Assembly: GCF_011762155.1 (NCBI RefSeq) | Contig: NZ_JAASQL010000001.1 | Location: 496,001-560,000, forward strand | DNA length: 64,000 bases | Origin: Wenyingzhuangia heitensis | GTDB lineage: Bacteria > Bacteroidota > Bacteroidia > Flavobacteriales > Flavobacteriaceae | Reading direction: 5' to 3' | Part shown: positions 52,317 through 61,767 of the stretch, piece after piece | Layout of the letters: each line of letters opens with the position of its first letter | Numbering within the stretch: position 1 is the first letter of the stretch | The notes under the pieces: generated by a model | Seen by the model: only the letters and a program-made list of their open reading frames with translations | Databases searched by the model: none | What the model was told of the DNA's origin: nothing | Made by a program: the position numbers and the translations under genes

Positions 52317-54608
52317 ATGAATAAGAAAAAAGAATCAAAACCCAATTACAAATCTTATGTAAAGATTTTTTGGGCACTGTTTTCATTTTCAGTATTAAGT
52401 GTGTTTGCCATATTTTTATTGGTAAATATGGGAGCTTTTGGAAAATTGCCCACGTTTGAAGAGTTAGAAAGTCCAGAAAAAAACTTTGCTACAGAAATTA
52501 TTTCTTCAGACGGAGTTACACTAGGTAAGTATTACAAAGAAAACAGAACTCCTGTTAAGTTTCAAGATTTGCCACAAAACTTAGTAACAGCTTTAATTGC
52601 TACAGAAGACGAACGTTTTTATGAGCATTCTGGAATTGATTTTTACAGTTTGGCAAGAGCTATAGCCAAACTAGGTAGAGATGGTGGAGGAAGTACCATT
52701 ACACAACAATTGGCAAAACAATTGTTTACAGAAAATTACGGGACTAGAAATATAGTGAAACGTGTTGGTCAAAAATTAAAAGAATGGGTAATTGCTGTTA
52801 AGTTAGAAAAACAATATACCAAGAACGAAATTATTACCATGTACCTTAACAAGTACGATTTTTTATACAACGCAATTGGTATTCGTTCAGCATCAAGAAT
52901 ATACTTTAACAAAGAGCCTAAAGAGCTAACGTTAGAAGAGTCTGCTATTTTGGTGGGAATGGCTAAAAATCCATCGTTATACAATCCTAGAAGATTTCCT
53001 ACCAACGCTAAAAATAGAAGAGCAACTGTTTTTGGTCAATTAGAAAGAAATGGACTAATTACTGTAAAAGAAAAAGATTCATTAAATGATTTACCTATTA
53101 AAATTGATTATACTCCAGAAGGACATAGTGATGGATATGCGACTTATTTTAGAGAGTACTTAAGAGATTATTTAAAAAAGTGGATCAAACAAAACCCTAA
53201 GCCAGACGGAAGTTATTACAATATTTATAGAGATGGATTAAAGATTTTTGTAACCCTAGATTCTAAAATGCAGGCTTATGCAGAGCAAGCAGTTACAGAG
53301 CACATGTCTAACTTGCAACGTATCTTTTTTAAAGAACAAAAAAGAAATCCTACAGCTCCTTTTTACGACATTGATAAAAGCCAAGTAGAAGCCATTTTGT
53401 TTAGAGCTATTAGGACTAGTGATAGATATAAAACTTTAAAAGAGAAAGGATTGAGTAAAAAAGAGATCCTTATAAATTTTAAAGAAAAACGAAAAATGGA
53501 GGTTTTTGATTGGAAAAAAGGAAGTAAAGACACGGTAATGTCTCCTTATGATTCTATCAAATATTACAAATCATTTTTGCGTTCAGGGTTGTTAGCGGTA
53601 GAGCCACAAACAGGACATATAAAAGCTTGGGTAGGAGGTATCAATCACAAATACTTTAAATACGATCATGTAAAGCAAGGGAAACGTCAGGTAGGTTCTA
53701 CTTTTAAACCTTTTGTATATGCATCAGCAATCAATCAATTTAGAATTTCTCCTTGCGAAAAATATCCAAATACACCCTTTACTATTCCAAAAGGAAAGTA
53801 TGATTTGTTAGAAGATTGGACTCCTAAAAATGCAGGTGATGAGTACGGAGGAGAGTTAACGTTAAAACAAGCGTTGGCAAAATCTATAAACGTAATTACG
53901 GCAAGAATGATTGATAGAGTTGGGCCAGAAACCGTAGTTCAATTGGCAAAAAAATCTGGAATAACCTCAAATATACCACCATATCCATCTATAGCATTGG
54001 GAACAATAGATGCTAGTTTGTATGATATGGTTGGAGCTTATGCCATGTTTGCTAACAAAGGATTTAGAGTAAATCAGACTATGGTAATGCGTATTGAAGA
54101 TAAAAACGGAAGTGTTTTACAACGTTTTGTTCCTCAGTCTGAAGAAGTAATGAGTGAAGAAGCTGCTTATGCAGTGTTGGATTTACTAAAAGGAGTAACT
54201 ATGGAAGGATCTGGAGTAAGGCTACGTGGTAAATGGGGAAAATACCCAGAGAATGTTGCTACAGGATATCCATATCAATTTACCAATCCAATAGCAGGAA
54301 AAACAGGAACAACACAAAACCAATCTGATGGTTGGTTTATGGGAGTAGTGCCTAATTTAGCAGTAGGAGTTTGGACAGGAGGAGAAGAAAGATCTACACA
54401 CTTTGCTGGAATTACCTATGGACAAGGAGCAAGTATGTCTTTACCTACATGGGCTTTATTTATGAAAAAATGTTATGCAGATGAATCTTTAAATATTAGT
54501 CAAGAAGATTTTGAACAACCCGAAGACTTTGGTATAGCAATTGATTGTAATTCGTCCGTTGATGAAGACGGAGAAAGCTCTTTAATAGAAACAAATCCTG
54601 ACTTTTAA
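52317..54608 (+). CDS. mrcA: Bifunctional penicillin-binding protein 1A
   Basis: A 763-residue class A PBP, an inner-membrane enzyme that polymerises and cross-links peptidoglycan. Membrane helix about 17-40. Transglycosylase domain with catalytic Glu in 'ATEDERFYEHSGIDFY' (about 99) and 'GGSTITQQLAKQLF'. Transpeptidase with Ser in 'GSTFKPFVYA' (about 461), 'SIN' in 'LAKSINVITARM' and 'KTGTT' (about 661). The extended acidic C-terminus ends in 'SSLIETNPDF'. It is 12 bases after gldH and 11 before xth in one operon. Confidence 0.95.
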   Translation: MNKKKESKPNYKSYVKIFWALFSFSVLSVFAIFLLVNMGAFGKLPTFEELESPEKNFATEIISSDGVTLGKYYKENRTPVKFQDLPQNLVTALIATEDERFYEHSGIDFYSLARAIAKLGRDGGGSTITQQLAKQLFTENYGTRNIVKRVGQKLKEWVIAVKLEKQYTKNEIITMYLNKYDFLYNAIGIRSASRIYFNKEPKELTLEESAILVGMAKNPSLYNPRRFPTNAKNRRATVFGQLERNGLITVKEKDSLNDLPIKIDYTPEGHSDGYATYFREYLRDYLKKWIKQNPKPDGSYYNIYRDGLKIFVTLDSKMQAYAEQAVTEHMSNLQRIFFKEQKRNPTAPFYDIDKSQVEAILFRAIRTSDRYKTLKEKGLSKKEILINFKEKRKMEVFDWKKGSKDTVMSPYDSIKYYKSFLRSGLLAVEPQTGHIKAWVGGINHKYFKYDHVKQGKRQVGSTFKPFVYASAINQFRISPCEKYPNTPFTIPKGKYDLLEDWTPKNAGDEYGGELTLKQALAKSINVITARMIDRVGPETVVQLAKKSGITSNIPPYPSIALGTIDASLYDMVGAYAMFANKGFRVNQTMVMRIEDKNGSVLQRFVPQSEEVMSEEAAYAVLDLLKGVTMEGSGVRLRGKWGKYPENVATGYPYQFTNPIAGKTGTTQNQSDGWFMGVVPNLAVGVWTGGEERSTHFAGITYGQGASMSLPTWALFMKKCYADESLNISQEDFEQPEDFGIAIDCNSSVDEDGESSLIETNPDF

Positions 54609-54619
54609 GAAACTTAGAT

Positions 54620-55384
54620 ATGAAAATTATATCCTATAATGTAAATGGAATTAGAGCTGCCTTAAAAAAAGGCTTTTTGGAATGGTTAGAAGTTGCCAAC
54701 CCAGATATTTTATGCTTGCAAGAGACCAAAGCACACAAAGAACAATTAGATCTTAGTGTATTTGAAAACTTAGGATATAAATACAATTATTGGTTTTCGG
54801 CACAAAAAAAAGGATACAGTAGTGTAGCCATATTGTGTAAAGAAGAACCAAACCATGTGGAATACGGAACGGGAATAGAATCTATGGATTTTGAAGGTAG
54901 AAATTTACGTGTAGATTATGATACCTTTTCTGTAATGAGTTTGTATTTACCATCTGGAACCAACGATGCTCGTTTAGATTTTAAATTCACTTTTATGGAT
55001 GAGTTTTTGGAATATGTAACGGAGTTGCGCAAAGAAGTTCCCAATTTAATTATTTGTGGAGATTATAATATTTGTCATACAGAAATAGATATTCACAATC
55101 CTAAACAGAACAAAAATACATCAGGATTTTTACCAGTAGAAAGAGAATGGCTAAGCAAATTTATAGACAGTGGTTTTATAGATAGTTTTAGACATTTTAA
55201 CAAAGAACCACATCATTATTCTTGGTGGAGCTATAGAGCCAACTCTAGAAATAATAATAAAGGATGGAGGATTGATTACCATATGGTAACTCAAAATTTA
55301 CAAGATAGATTAGAAAGAGCTTATATCTTGCCAGAAGCAAAACATTCAGACCATTGCCCAATAGTTGTAGAAATATCTAAATAA
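54620..55384 (+). CDS. xth: Exodeoxyribonuclease III / AP endonuclease
   Basis: A 254-residue endonuclease/exonuclease/phosphatase-fold enzyme for abasic-site repair. It contains 'MKIISYNVNGIRAALKKGF', metal-binding Glu in 'DILCLQETKAH', 'GDYNICHTEIDIHNPKQN', 'WRIDYHMVT' and the catalytic His in 'KHSDHCPIVVEI'. Length is standard. It sits in an envelope-gene operon, an arrangement I have no functional explanation for. Confidence 0.96.
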   Translation: MKIISYNVNGIRAALKKGFLEWLEVANPDILCLQETKAHKEQLDLSVFENLGYKYNYWFSAQKKGYSSVAILCKEEPNHVEYGTGIESMDFEGRNLRVDYDTFSVMSLYLPSGTNDARLDFKFTFMDEFLEYVTELRKEVPNLIICGDYNICHTEIDIHNPKQNKNTSGFLPVEREWLSKFIDSGFIDSFRHFNKEPHHYSWWSYRANSRNNNKGWRIDYHMVTQNLQDRLERAYILPEAKHSDHCPIVVEISK

Positions 55385-55393
55385 ATTCATCAG

Positions 55394-56341
55394 ATGAAAA
55401 AAATTTTATTTACCGTTTTAACTCTTACTGTTTTAACAAGTTGTGTAACCAAAAAACAGTTTACAGAATTATCAGATAAGTACGATAGATTAAGAGATAC
55501 AAGTTCAGATTTAGTGACTCAAAATGATGAGTTAATCAAAGATAAATTTGGAATGTCCAAAGAGTTAAGAGATTTAAAACAAGAACAATTATATTACAAC
55601 AATCAATCAAAAAAATTAAATGATGAGATTGATGCAATCATGGGTAGATATAATAAACTTCAAGAATCTTATGATGACTTGTCTACAAATAGTTCCTCAA
55701 CAATTAACTCTAAAATAAACGAAAATCAAACACTTTTATCGGAGTTAGAAACTAAAGAAAATAAATTACTGCAAGAAGAAGCTAAATTGACAAAATTAAA
55801 AGCAGCTTTAGATTCTAGATCACAAAGAATTACCGATTTAGAGGCTTTAATTGCGAGTAAAGAAGCAGCAATGCAAAAATTAAAAAGTGCCATTAGTGAA
55901 GCCTTGGTTAGTTTTGAGGGTAAAGGATTAACTGTTGAAAATAGAGATGGAAAAATTTATGTTTCTATGGAAAACAAACTGTTATTCCAATCTGGTAGAT
56001 GGGATGTAGGTGTAAACGGAAAACCTGCTGTAGTGGAATTGGCAAAAGTATTAGAAAAAAATCCTACCATTAATGTGTTGATTGAAGGACATACAGATAA
56101 CGATCCTTACCATGGTGGTGTTATTAAAGATAACTGGGATTTATCTGTAAAAAGAGCGACTGCAATTGTTAGAATTTTACAAGATCAAAATGTATCTCCA
56201 AAGCAAATTACTGCTGCAGGTCGTAGTGAATATATTCCTGTTGCAGCGAATACAACAGATGCTGGGAAAGCCAAAAATAGAAGAATAGAAATAGTGTTAT
56301 CTCCTAATTTAGATGAGGTTACAAAATTATTAAACGAGTAG
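55394..56341 (+). CDS. OmpA-family lipoprotein with coiled coil
   Basis: A 315-residue lipoprotein (signal ends 'VLTSC', Cys17). Residues about 25-160 are a long coiled coil rich in Leu, Lys and Glu. The C-terminal OmpA-like peptidoglycan-binding domain holds 'INVLIEGHTDNDPY', 'DNWDLSVKRATAIVRIL', 'ITAAGRSEYIPVAAN' and 'KAKNRRIEIVL'. It tethers the outer membrane to the cell wall. It follows xth by 9 bases and precedes mltD by 7. Confidence 0.93.
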   Translation: MKKILFTVLTLTVLTSCVTKKQFTELSDKYDRLRDTSSDLVTQNDELIKDKFGMSKELRDLKQEQLYYNNQSKKLNDEIDAIMGRYNKLQESYDDLSTNSSSTINSKINENQTLLSELETKENKLLQEEAKLTKLKAALDSRSQRITDLEALIASKEAAMQKLKSAISEALVSFEGKGLTVENRDGKIYVSMENKLLFQSGRWDVGVNGKPAVVELAKVLEKNPTINVLIEGHTDNDPYHGGVIKDNWDLSVKRATAIVRILQDQNVSPKQITAAGRSEYIPVAANTTDAGKAKNRRIEIVLSPNLDEVTKLLNE

Positions 56342-56348
56342 TATTTTA

Positions 56349-57866
56349 ATGGGTAGATTGATGAAGTTAGGTTTTGTAATAGTATTGTTAAGTAGTTCTG
56401 TATTTGCTCAAAAAGAGATAGATAGTTTGGCAAATGTCAATCAGGAGATAGCCGTAACGGTTCAAGAATATAAAGATGCTATTGCAAGTGAGGAAATAGA
56501 AAAAATAGACCGCCTTTGGATGGAGAACTTATATAAATCTTCTTTGTCAGACAGTTTATTTGAAAATTTAACGCCTGTAGAAGATGATCGTTTTTTATCA
56601 GAAGATTTATCTACAGATACATTAAAATATAGATTAACTCGTTTGAACGAGAAAACTCCTTTTCATATTGAATACAATATTGAGTTGGAAAGAATGATCA
56701 AAAGTTATTTAAAGTATAGAAAGAAATACTATCCACAAATGATGGCCAGAGCGGAATATTATTTTCCGTTTTTTGAAGAACAATTAGCTCAATACGAAAT
56801 TCCGTTAGAAATTAAATACTTAGCCATTGTAGAATCTGCATTAAAACCTAGAGCAAAATCTAGAGTGGGAGCAACAGGGTTATGGCAGTTTATGTATCAA
56901 ACGGGTAAAATGTTTAATTTAAAAGTAAGTTCTTATGTAGATGAAAGACAAGATCCTGTAAAATCTACAAAAGCAGCTTGTAAATATCTAGAACAGTTGT
57001 ATCATAGTTTTAACGATTGGGATTTAGCATTGGCAGCTTATAATTCGGGTCCAGGAAATGTTTCTAAAGCTATTAGAAGATCTGGAAACAGAACTAATTA
57101 TTGGAATATTAGACCTTTTTTACCAAAGGAAACAGCGGGTTACTTGCCTGCCTTTTATGCGACTATGTATATTTTTGAATATGCTAAAGAACACAATATT
57201 TATAAAGAACAACCTAGAATTCATCAATTTGAAGTTGATAGTATTCAGGTAAAACAATTGCTAACGTTTCAGCAAGTAAATGATATGGTGGGAACGGATA
57301 TAGAATTGTTAGAATTTTTAAATCCATCATATAAGCTAAATATTGTGCCTTATGTGAAAGGTAGAAATTACAAATTAGCATTGCCTTTAAAAGATGCTTT
57401 GGCTTTTGTAGACAATGAAGATAAGGTGTATGAATATGCAACAGCTCAGGCAAATGAAAGAGAAAAACCATTGCCTCAGTATTTCGAAATGAGTCAACGT
57501 ATACGTTACCGAGTAAAATCTGGAGATTATTTAGGATTAATAGCAGAGAGACATGGAGTTTATGTAAGAGATCTTAAAAAATGGAATACCTTAAGATCTA
57601 CTAATTTAAAAGTGGGGCAGTACTTAACTATTTACCCTAAAAGATTAAACTACACGGTTGCCAAACCAAAACCTGTTAAAAAAATAACCAAAATAGAAGT
57701 TCCTAAAAAAGGAACAAAAACATATCATACGGTGGTAAATGGAGATAGCCTTTGGGATATTTCTAAAAAATACAATGTAACAGTTACAGCAGTAAGATCT
57801 TGGAATAATCTTTGGGGGAGTAATAATTTAAAACTAGGAAACCAATTGGTTATCTATGAAATGTAA
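56349..57866 (+). CDS. mltD: Membrane-bound lytic transglycosylase with LysM repeats (MltD-like)
   Basis: A 505-residue protein with a signal peptide (cut at VFAQ). The SLT domain (about 150-260) has catalytic Glu in 'YLAIVESALKPRAKSRVGATGLWQFM' and 'LALAAYNSGPGNVSKAIRRSG'. Two C-terminal LysM modules ('YRVKSGDYLGLIAERHGV', 'YHTVVNGDSLWDISKKYNV') bind peptidoglycan. It cleaves glycan strands. It is in operon with the OmpA lipoprotein and the DUF4837 protein; gaps are 7 and 5 bases. Confidence 0.94.
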   Translation: MGRLMKLGFVIVLLSSSVFAQKEIDSLANVNQEIAVTVQEYKDAIASEEIEKIDRLWMENLYKSSLSDSLFENLTPVEDDRFLSEDLSTDTLKYRLTRLNEKTPFHIEYNIELERMIKSYLKYRKKYYPQMMARAEYYFPFFEEQLAQYEIPLEIKYLAIVESALKPRAKSRVGATGLWQFMYQTGKMFNLKVSSYVDERQDPVKSTKAACKYLEQLYHSFNDWDLALAAYNSGPGNVSKAIRRSGNRTNYWNIRPFLPKETAGYLPAFYATMYIFEYAKEHNIYKEQPRIHQFEVDSIQVKQLLTFQQVNDMVGTDIELLEFLNPSYKLNIVPYVKGRNYKLALPLKDALAFVDNEDKVYEYATAQANEREKPLPQYFEMSQRIRYRVKSGDYLGLIAERHGVYVRDLKKWNTLRSTNLKVGQYLTIYPKRLNYTVAKPKPVKKITKIEVPKKGTKTYHTVVNGDSLWDISKKYNVTVTAVRSWNNLWGSNNLKLGNQLVIYEM

Positions 57867-57871
57867 ACACT

Positions 57872-58882
57872 ATGAAAAAAATAATTACTTTTTTAGCATT
57901 CGTTTTATTAATTGCCTGTGGAGGTAAAGAAGGAAAAGAAAAACAAGATAATAGTTATATGATTCCTGAATCTACGGGTAGAATTAATCATATTATTGTA
58001 GTTGTAGAACCTCAACATTGGAAAGGTAAAATCGGAAAAGCTTTTAAAGAGTTAATAGCAGAGCCTATGATAGGTTTGCCACAGCCCGAATTTCAATTTA
58101 ACATATCTACCATTCCACCAAAAGCATTTAACAAAATGTTTCAGCATAGTAGAAATTTATTGGTGTTGCAATTATCCGATAAAGAAACTTTTAGAACCAC
58201 AAAAGATAAGTATGCTAAACCACAAACTATTGTAGAATTAAAAGCAGCTACTGTTGATGAATTGGTTGCTTTAATAGCTTCTAAAGGTCCAGAAATGATT
58301 GATGTTTTTAAAAATGAAGATATTAAGACCATACAGAAAGAAAACAGAAAAAATAAAATTGCAACTAAAATAAAAGCCTTATCTGGTTTGGGAGTAAAAA
58401 TGGATATTCCTAACAAGTATAGAGTGGTTATGGATACTCTAAATTCTTTTATGTGGATGAGAAGTCACATATCTGGAGGAATTGCCAATGGAGATCAAAC
58501 CAATAATTTACTTGCTTATGAAGCACCTATGTTTGATGACAGCAAGCCTGTTTTAGAGCAGATAATCAAAAATAGAGATAGAGTTGGTAAAGCATACATT
58601 AGAGGTAATAATGTAGATAAAATGTACATGATTACCGAAGCTGCTAGAACTCCTGTAGTAAAAGAAATAAGAATAGATGGTAAAAAAGCTTATGAAACCC
58701 GAGGTACTTGGGAGGTGTTTGGAGCATTTAACGCAGGGCCGTTTTTAAACTATTCTATTATAGATAAAAAGAATAATAGAGTAGTGGTTGTAGAAGGTTT
58801 TAACTATGCTCCATCTGTAAACAAGCGTGATTTTATGTTTGAGTTAGAAGCAGTTTTAAAAACAACAACTATTAAAGACTAA
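57872..58882 (+). CDS. DUF4837-family lipoprotein
   Basis: A 336-residue lipoprotein (signal ends 'LLIACGG', Cys16). The body matches DUF4837: 'TGRINHIIVVVEPQHWKGKIG', 'PEFQFNISTIPPKAFNKMFQ', 'YETRGTWEVFGAFNAGPFLNYSI'. It is known mainly from Bacteroidota next to mltD and has no assigned function. As the last gene of the envelope operon its stop overlaps the convergent ABC gene by 11 bases, and no terminator hairpin is present. Confidence 0.88.
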   Translation: MKKIITFLAFVLLIACGGKEGKEKQDNSYMIPESTGRINHIIVVVEPQHWKGKIGKAFKELIAEPMIGLPQPEFQFNISTIPPKAFNKMFQHSRNLLVLQLSDKETFRTTKDKYAKPQTIVELKAATVDELVALIASKGPEMIDVFKNEDIKTIQKENRKNKIATKIKALSGLGVKMDIPNKYRVVMDTLNSFMWMRSHISGGIANGDQTNNLLAYEAPMFDDSKPVLEQIIKNRDRVGKAYIRGNNVDKMYMITEAARTPVVKEIRIDGKKAYETRGTWEVFGAFNAGPFLNYSIIDKKNNRVVVVEGFNYAPSVNKRDFMFELEAVLKTTTIKD

Positions 58883-59810
58883 TATTTAGTAAAGTTCCTT
58901 TGGTATGTTCTTTATGGCTAGCTATAATTATTTGTTGCTGATGGAATTTTACTTCTATTAGATAAAAAGAACCTTTAAAATAACTGTTTAAAACGGTTGC
59001 TTTTAGATCTGATTTTTCTACAATTTTAAGCTGCTCAGGATACAGAACAGCAGTCCCTTTTTTCTGAATATTAAGTAGTTTGTATGGAATTTCATTCACT
59101 TCGTTAAAAAAGGAAGCAACATAAACCGAATTGGGGGTTTCATAAATTTCTTTTGGAGTTCCACTAGCAATAATGTTAGTATTTCTAATAATATGGATGG
59201 TGTCTGCAAAAGAAAGCGCATCTGTACTATCGTGAGTAGCAACAATACAAGATATTTTTTGTGCTTTTAAATAGGTAAACAAACGTCTTCTTAAATTGTT
59301 TTTTCTAAAATTATCAATATGACTAAAAGGTTCATCTAGTAATAAAATTTTAGGCTCTTTGGCTAAAACTCTGGCAATGGCAACACGTTGTTTTTGTCCG
59401 CCACTTAGGTTTTTTACTTTTGTATTGGCAAAATCGCTCATGTCTACCACCTCTAATAATTCTTTTACTCTGGCCTGTTTTTTTTCCTTGTAAATGTTAG
59501 ATAAAAATTCACCTACATTTTCTGCAGCAGTGGTAAAAGGCATCAAACTAAAATCTTGAGCCAAATATTTCATAAACGGATGCCCTGGAATAATATTAAA
59601 TTTAGGTCCCAATAATTTTTTATCCCCATAAAAAATAGTTCCTTCTTTAAGATCCATCAATCCATAAATGATTTCAAGCAAGGTGCTTTTTCCACAACCA
59701 CTTTCTCCCAAAAGTGCTACATATTCTCCTTGCTTTACATTAAAATTGATATTTTTAAGTATCGATTTGCCTTTGGTGTAAGCATAAGAAACATTCTGAA
59801 TAGCTAGCAT
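58872..59810 (-). CDS. ABC transporter ATP-binding protein (PotA/FbpC-like)
   Basis: A 312-residue ATPase. Walker A 'GESGCGKST' (about 35), Q-loop in 'KYLAQDFSLMPF', signature 'LSGGQKQRVAIARVLA', Walker B 'ILLLDEPFSH' and H-loop 'VATHDS' are all intact. The C-terminal 80 residues look like a TOBE-type beta domain as in PotA/FbpC. The frame opens 7 codons earlier, but that ATG overlaps the -7 box, so the start is ATG at 59808-59810 (MLAIQNVSYAYTKG). No permease is adjacent, so the substrate is unknown. Confidence 0.9.
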   Translation of the reverse strand: MLAIQNVSYAYTKGKSILKNINFNVKQGEYVALLGESGCGKSTLLEIIYGLMDLKEGTIFYGDKKLLGPKFNIIPGHPFMKYLAQDFSLMPFTTAAENVGEFLSNIYKEKKQARVKELLEVVDMSDFANTKVKNLSGGQKQRVAIARVLAKEPKILLLDEPFSHIDNFRKNNLRRRLFTYLKAQKISCIVATHDSTDALSFADTIHIIRNTNIIASGTPKEIYETPNSVYVASFFNEVNEIPYKLLNIQKKGTAVLYPEQLKIVEKSDLKATVLNSYFKGSFYLIEVKFHQQQIIIASHKEHTKGTLLNISL

Positions 59811-59828
59811 ATAAATAACTTTAGCTTG

Positions 59829-59836
59829 CAAATATA
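59829..59836 (-). promoter_or_regulatory. Promoter (-7 box) of the ABC ATPase gene
   Basis: The minus strand reads TATATTTG followed by CA, 18 bases before the chosen start. It overlaps the more upstream ATG and so decides the start. Confidence 0.58.
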
Positions 59837-59886
59837 AGATTTCTAGTTCGACGGAATTCTAGAATAGAAAAAAGTGGAAACATAAA

Positions 59887-59904
59887 AATAACCTTGTGGT
59901 TATT
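59887..59904. repeat. Inverted repeat upstream of the beta-barrel gene
   Basis: AATAACC and GGTTATT around TTGT, followed by an AT-rich stretch and a run of T. It could be an operator or a weak terminator. Its loop supplies the TTG of a possible promoter. Confidence 0.4.
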
Positions 59905-59923
59905 ATAATTTTTTTTAGTTTTA
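59894..59923 (+). promoter_or_regulatory. Possible promoter of the beta-barrel gene
   Basis: TTG (59894-59896), 19 bases, TAGTTTTA (59916-59923), one mismatch to TAnnTTTG. The -7 box lies inside the large palindrome, which would then act as operator. Confidence 0.35.
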
Positions 59924-59941
59924 ACATATGTTAAAACTAAA
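59914..59941. promoter_or_regulatory. 28-bp perfect palindrome, candidate operator
   Basis: Arms TTTAGTTTTAACAT and ATGTTAAAACTAAA meet with no spacer, ending 10 bases before the start codon at 59952. A perfect 14-bp arm is unlikely by chance. No T-run follows, so it is not a terminator. Confidence 0.6.
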
Positions 59942-59951
59942 CACGATAACT

Positions 59952-61313
59952 ATGAAAACTACAATCAGAATTGTTTTATTAGCAATTATTTTTGTTCAAT
60001 TTGGATATGCTCAAGATGAGTTTGAAAGTTCTTTTGATAAAGAAAATACTTTGGCAGCTAACCTTGGAGTTACTACCATTGGAGAACAAACGTTTATTGG
60101 ATTTAGAGTCCAACCAGAATTTTCTATAGGTAAATTTGGATTAGGATTAGATGTTCCTTTGTTGTTTAATGCCGAAAATGGTGAACTAAGAACTGAGGAG
60201 TTTAATAATGGTGTTGGAGTATTAAGAATGGTTCGTTACTTGCGTTACGGGCAAAAGAAAAAAGATGCGGTGTATGTAAAACTAGGAGATATGACTGGGG
60301 AACAACTTGGTTTTGGTTCACTTGTGGGTAATTATAGCAATGCCATTTCTTTTGAAAGACGTAAGGTTGGTATTAGTGCTGATTTAATTTTTAAAAAGAC
60401 AATTGGGTTAGAGGCTATATACAGTGATGTTAATTTTGATGGAACTCAAAAATTATTAGCCTTAAGACCTTATTACAAGCCCTTGGCAAAAACCAGTATT
60501 CCTATTTTAAAAACATTAGAGTTGGGAGTTAGTTATGTGTCTGATAAAGATAATTTTGAAGAAGATACAGAGGCAGGTGTTACTAGCACAACTACGTTTA
60601 CAAGAGATGGAAATAGTGCTGTTGGAGTAGATGTTGGTGTCACTTTATTAAAAAATGCGTTGTTAAAATTAACCTGGGATGCACAATATGCTAAGCTACA
60701 TGAAAACGATGCTTTGGCAGACAATGTTGTTAACAATCCTACAAATTATAATGGAACTACTTATGATGATGGTAGTGGATTTGCTACAGGAGTAGAAGCT
60801 CAATTTAGATTTGTAGCCAACGTGTTTCATTTAAATGCCAGAATAGAAAGACAATGGTATGGAGAAAACTACATTCCACAGTTTTTTAACTTTGCTTATG
60901 AAATTAACAAAGATGCTAGATTAACTGAATTGGTGGGAGCAGAAAAATCTCAAGGTATTTATGGTCGTTTAGGAAGTGAAATTTTAGGATTGGTAAAGAT
61001 TGAAGGAGAATTAATTTTACCAGACGATTTAGAAAACAGTAATAGAGGAGCCATTGTTGGATTAAATTTACAAACCAAAGAAATTGCAAATTTTAGAGCT
61101 AGAGGTAAATATGTAAAAGGACAATTGTCTGATTTAGGAGATACTTTTAAATTTGATTCTAGAGCGTTGGCAAATATTTTAGTAACTTATAGAATTAATA
61201 AGTTTTTAGAAGCAGGTGTAGATTACCAATGGACCTATGCAGAAAAAGAGGATGGTACTTTTGGAACCGTAAATCAAGTTAGACCTTATGTAGGTGTCAA
61301 TATTAAAATATAA
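59952..61313 (+). CDS. Predicted outer-membrane beta-barrel protein, unknown function
   Basis: A 453-residue protein with a signal peptide (MKTTIRIVLLAIIFVQFGYAQ). An earlier in-frame ATG at 59928 lies at the centre of the palindrome, so I use ATG 59952. The mature protein alternates beta-strand-like segments with aromatic ends ('FIGFRVQPEFSIGKFGLGLDVPLLF', 'VRPYVGVNIKI' at the C-terminus), a barrel profile of about 14-18 strands. It contains an acidic loop with 'EDTEAGVTSTTTFTRDG'. I do not recognise a family. It has its own regulatory region and terminator, so it is a single-gene unit. Confidence 0.8.
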   Translation: MKTTIRIVLLAIIFVQFGYAQDEFESSFDKENTLAANLGVTTIGEQTFIGFRVQPEFSIGKFGLGLDVPLLFNAENGELRTEEFNNGVGVLRMVRYLRYGQKKKDAVYVKLGDMTGEQLGFGSLVGNYSNAISFERRKVGISADLIFKKTIGLEAIYSDVNFDGTQKLLALRPYYKPLAKTSIPILKTLELGVSYVSDKDNFEEDTEAGVTSTTTFTRDGNSAVGVDVGVTLLKNALLKLTWDAQYAKLHENDALADNVVNNPTNYNGTTYDDGSGFATGVEAQFRFVANVFHLNARIERQWYGENYIPQFFNFAYEINKDARLTELVGAEKSQGIYGRLGSEILGLVKIEGELILPDDLENSNRGAIVGLNLQTKEIANFRARGKYVKGQLSDLGDTFKFDSRALANILVTYRINKFLEAGVDYQWTYAEKEDGTFGTVNQVRPYVGVNIKI

Positions 61314-61330
61314 TACAAACATAAAATTCA

Positions 61331-61362
61331 AAAAAAAGCCTCACAACTGTGAGGCTTTTTTT
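61331..61362. terminator. Bidirectional terminator between barrel gene and trxA
   Basis: Perfect 14-bp stem (61331-61344 / 61349-61362) with AACT loop, A-run on the left and T-run on the right, between convergent stops. Confidence 0.92.
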
Positions 61363-61381
61363 GTTTTAATATTGTTGATGA

Positions 61382-61741
61382 TTATTTTTCAACTTTTAAC
61401 ACAGTCTTTATCAATTCTTCAAATTGCTGCTTAGGCAAAGCACCTTGAGCCATTTGTGGTTTTTCTCCTTTAGGGCAAAATAACAAAGAAGGAATAGAGC
61501 GAATTCCAAATGCACCTGCCAATTCTTGTTCAGCTTCCGTGTCTACTTTGTAAATATTTATTTTACCATCGTATTCTTTTTCTAATTGTTCTAAAACAGG
61601 AGCAACTGCTTTACAAGGTCCACACCAGTCGGCATAAAAATCAATAATAGCAGGAACATCACCAGCAAATTCCCATTCTTGTGATTTTTCAAAATCAAAT
61701 ACTTTTTCTAAAAAATCTTGTTTTGTAATTGTTTGTATCAT
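61382..61741 (-). CDS. trxA: Thioredoxin
   Basis: A 119-residue thioredoxin with the active site 'FYADWCGPCKAVAPVLEQL' (Cys-Gly-Pro-Cys), the cis-Pro in 'IRSIPSLLFC' and 'YKVDTEAEQELAGAFGI'. It reduces disulfides in the cytoplasm. The frame extends 21 codons upstream, but the promoter -7 box lies within that part, so the start is ATG 61739-61741 (MIQTITKQDFLEKV). There is a short insert at about 17-30 ('DFEKSQEWEFAGDVPAI') common to a Bacteroidota subgroup. Confidence 0.95.
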   Translation of the reverse strand: MIQTITKQDFLEKVFDFEKSQEWEFAGDVPAIIDFYADWCGPCKAVAPVLEQLEKEYDGKINIYKVDTEAEQELAGAFGIRSIPSLLFCPKGEKPQMAQGALPKQQFEELIKTVLKVEK

Positions 61742-61767
61742 TGTTGTTGTTTTTAGGTTTTCTATTT

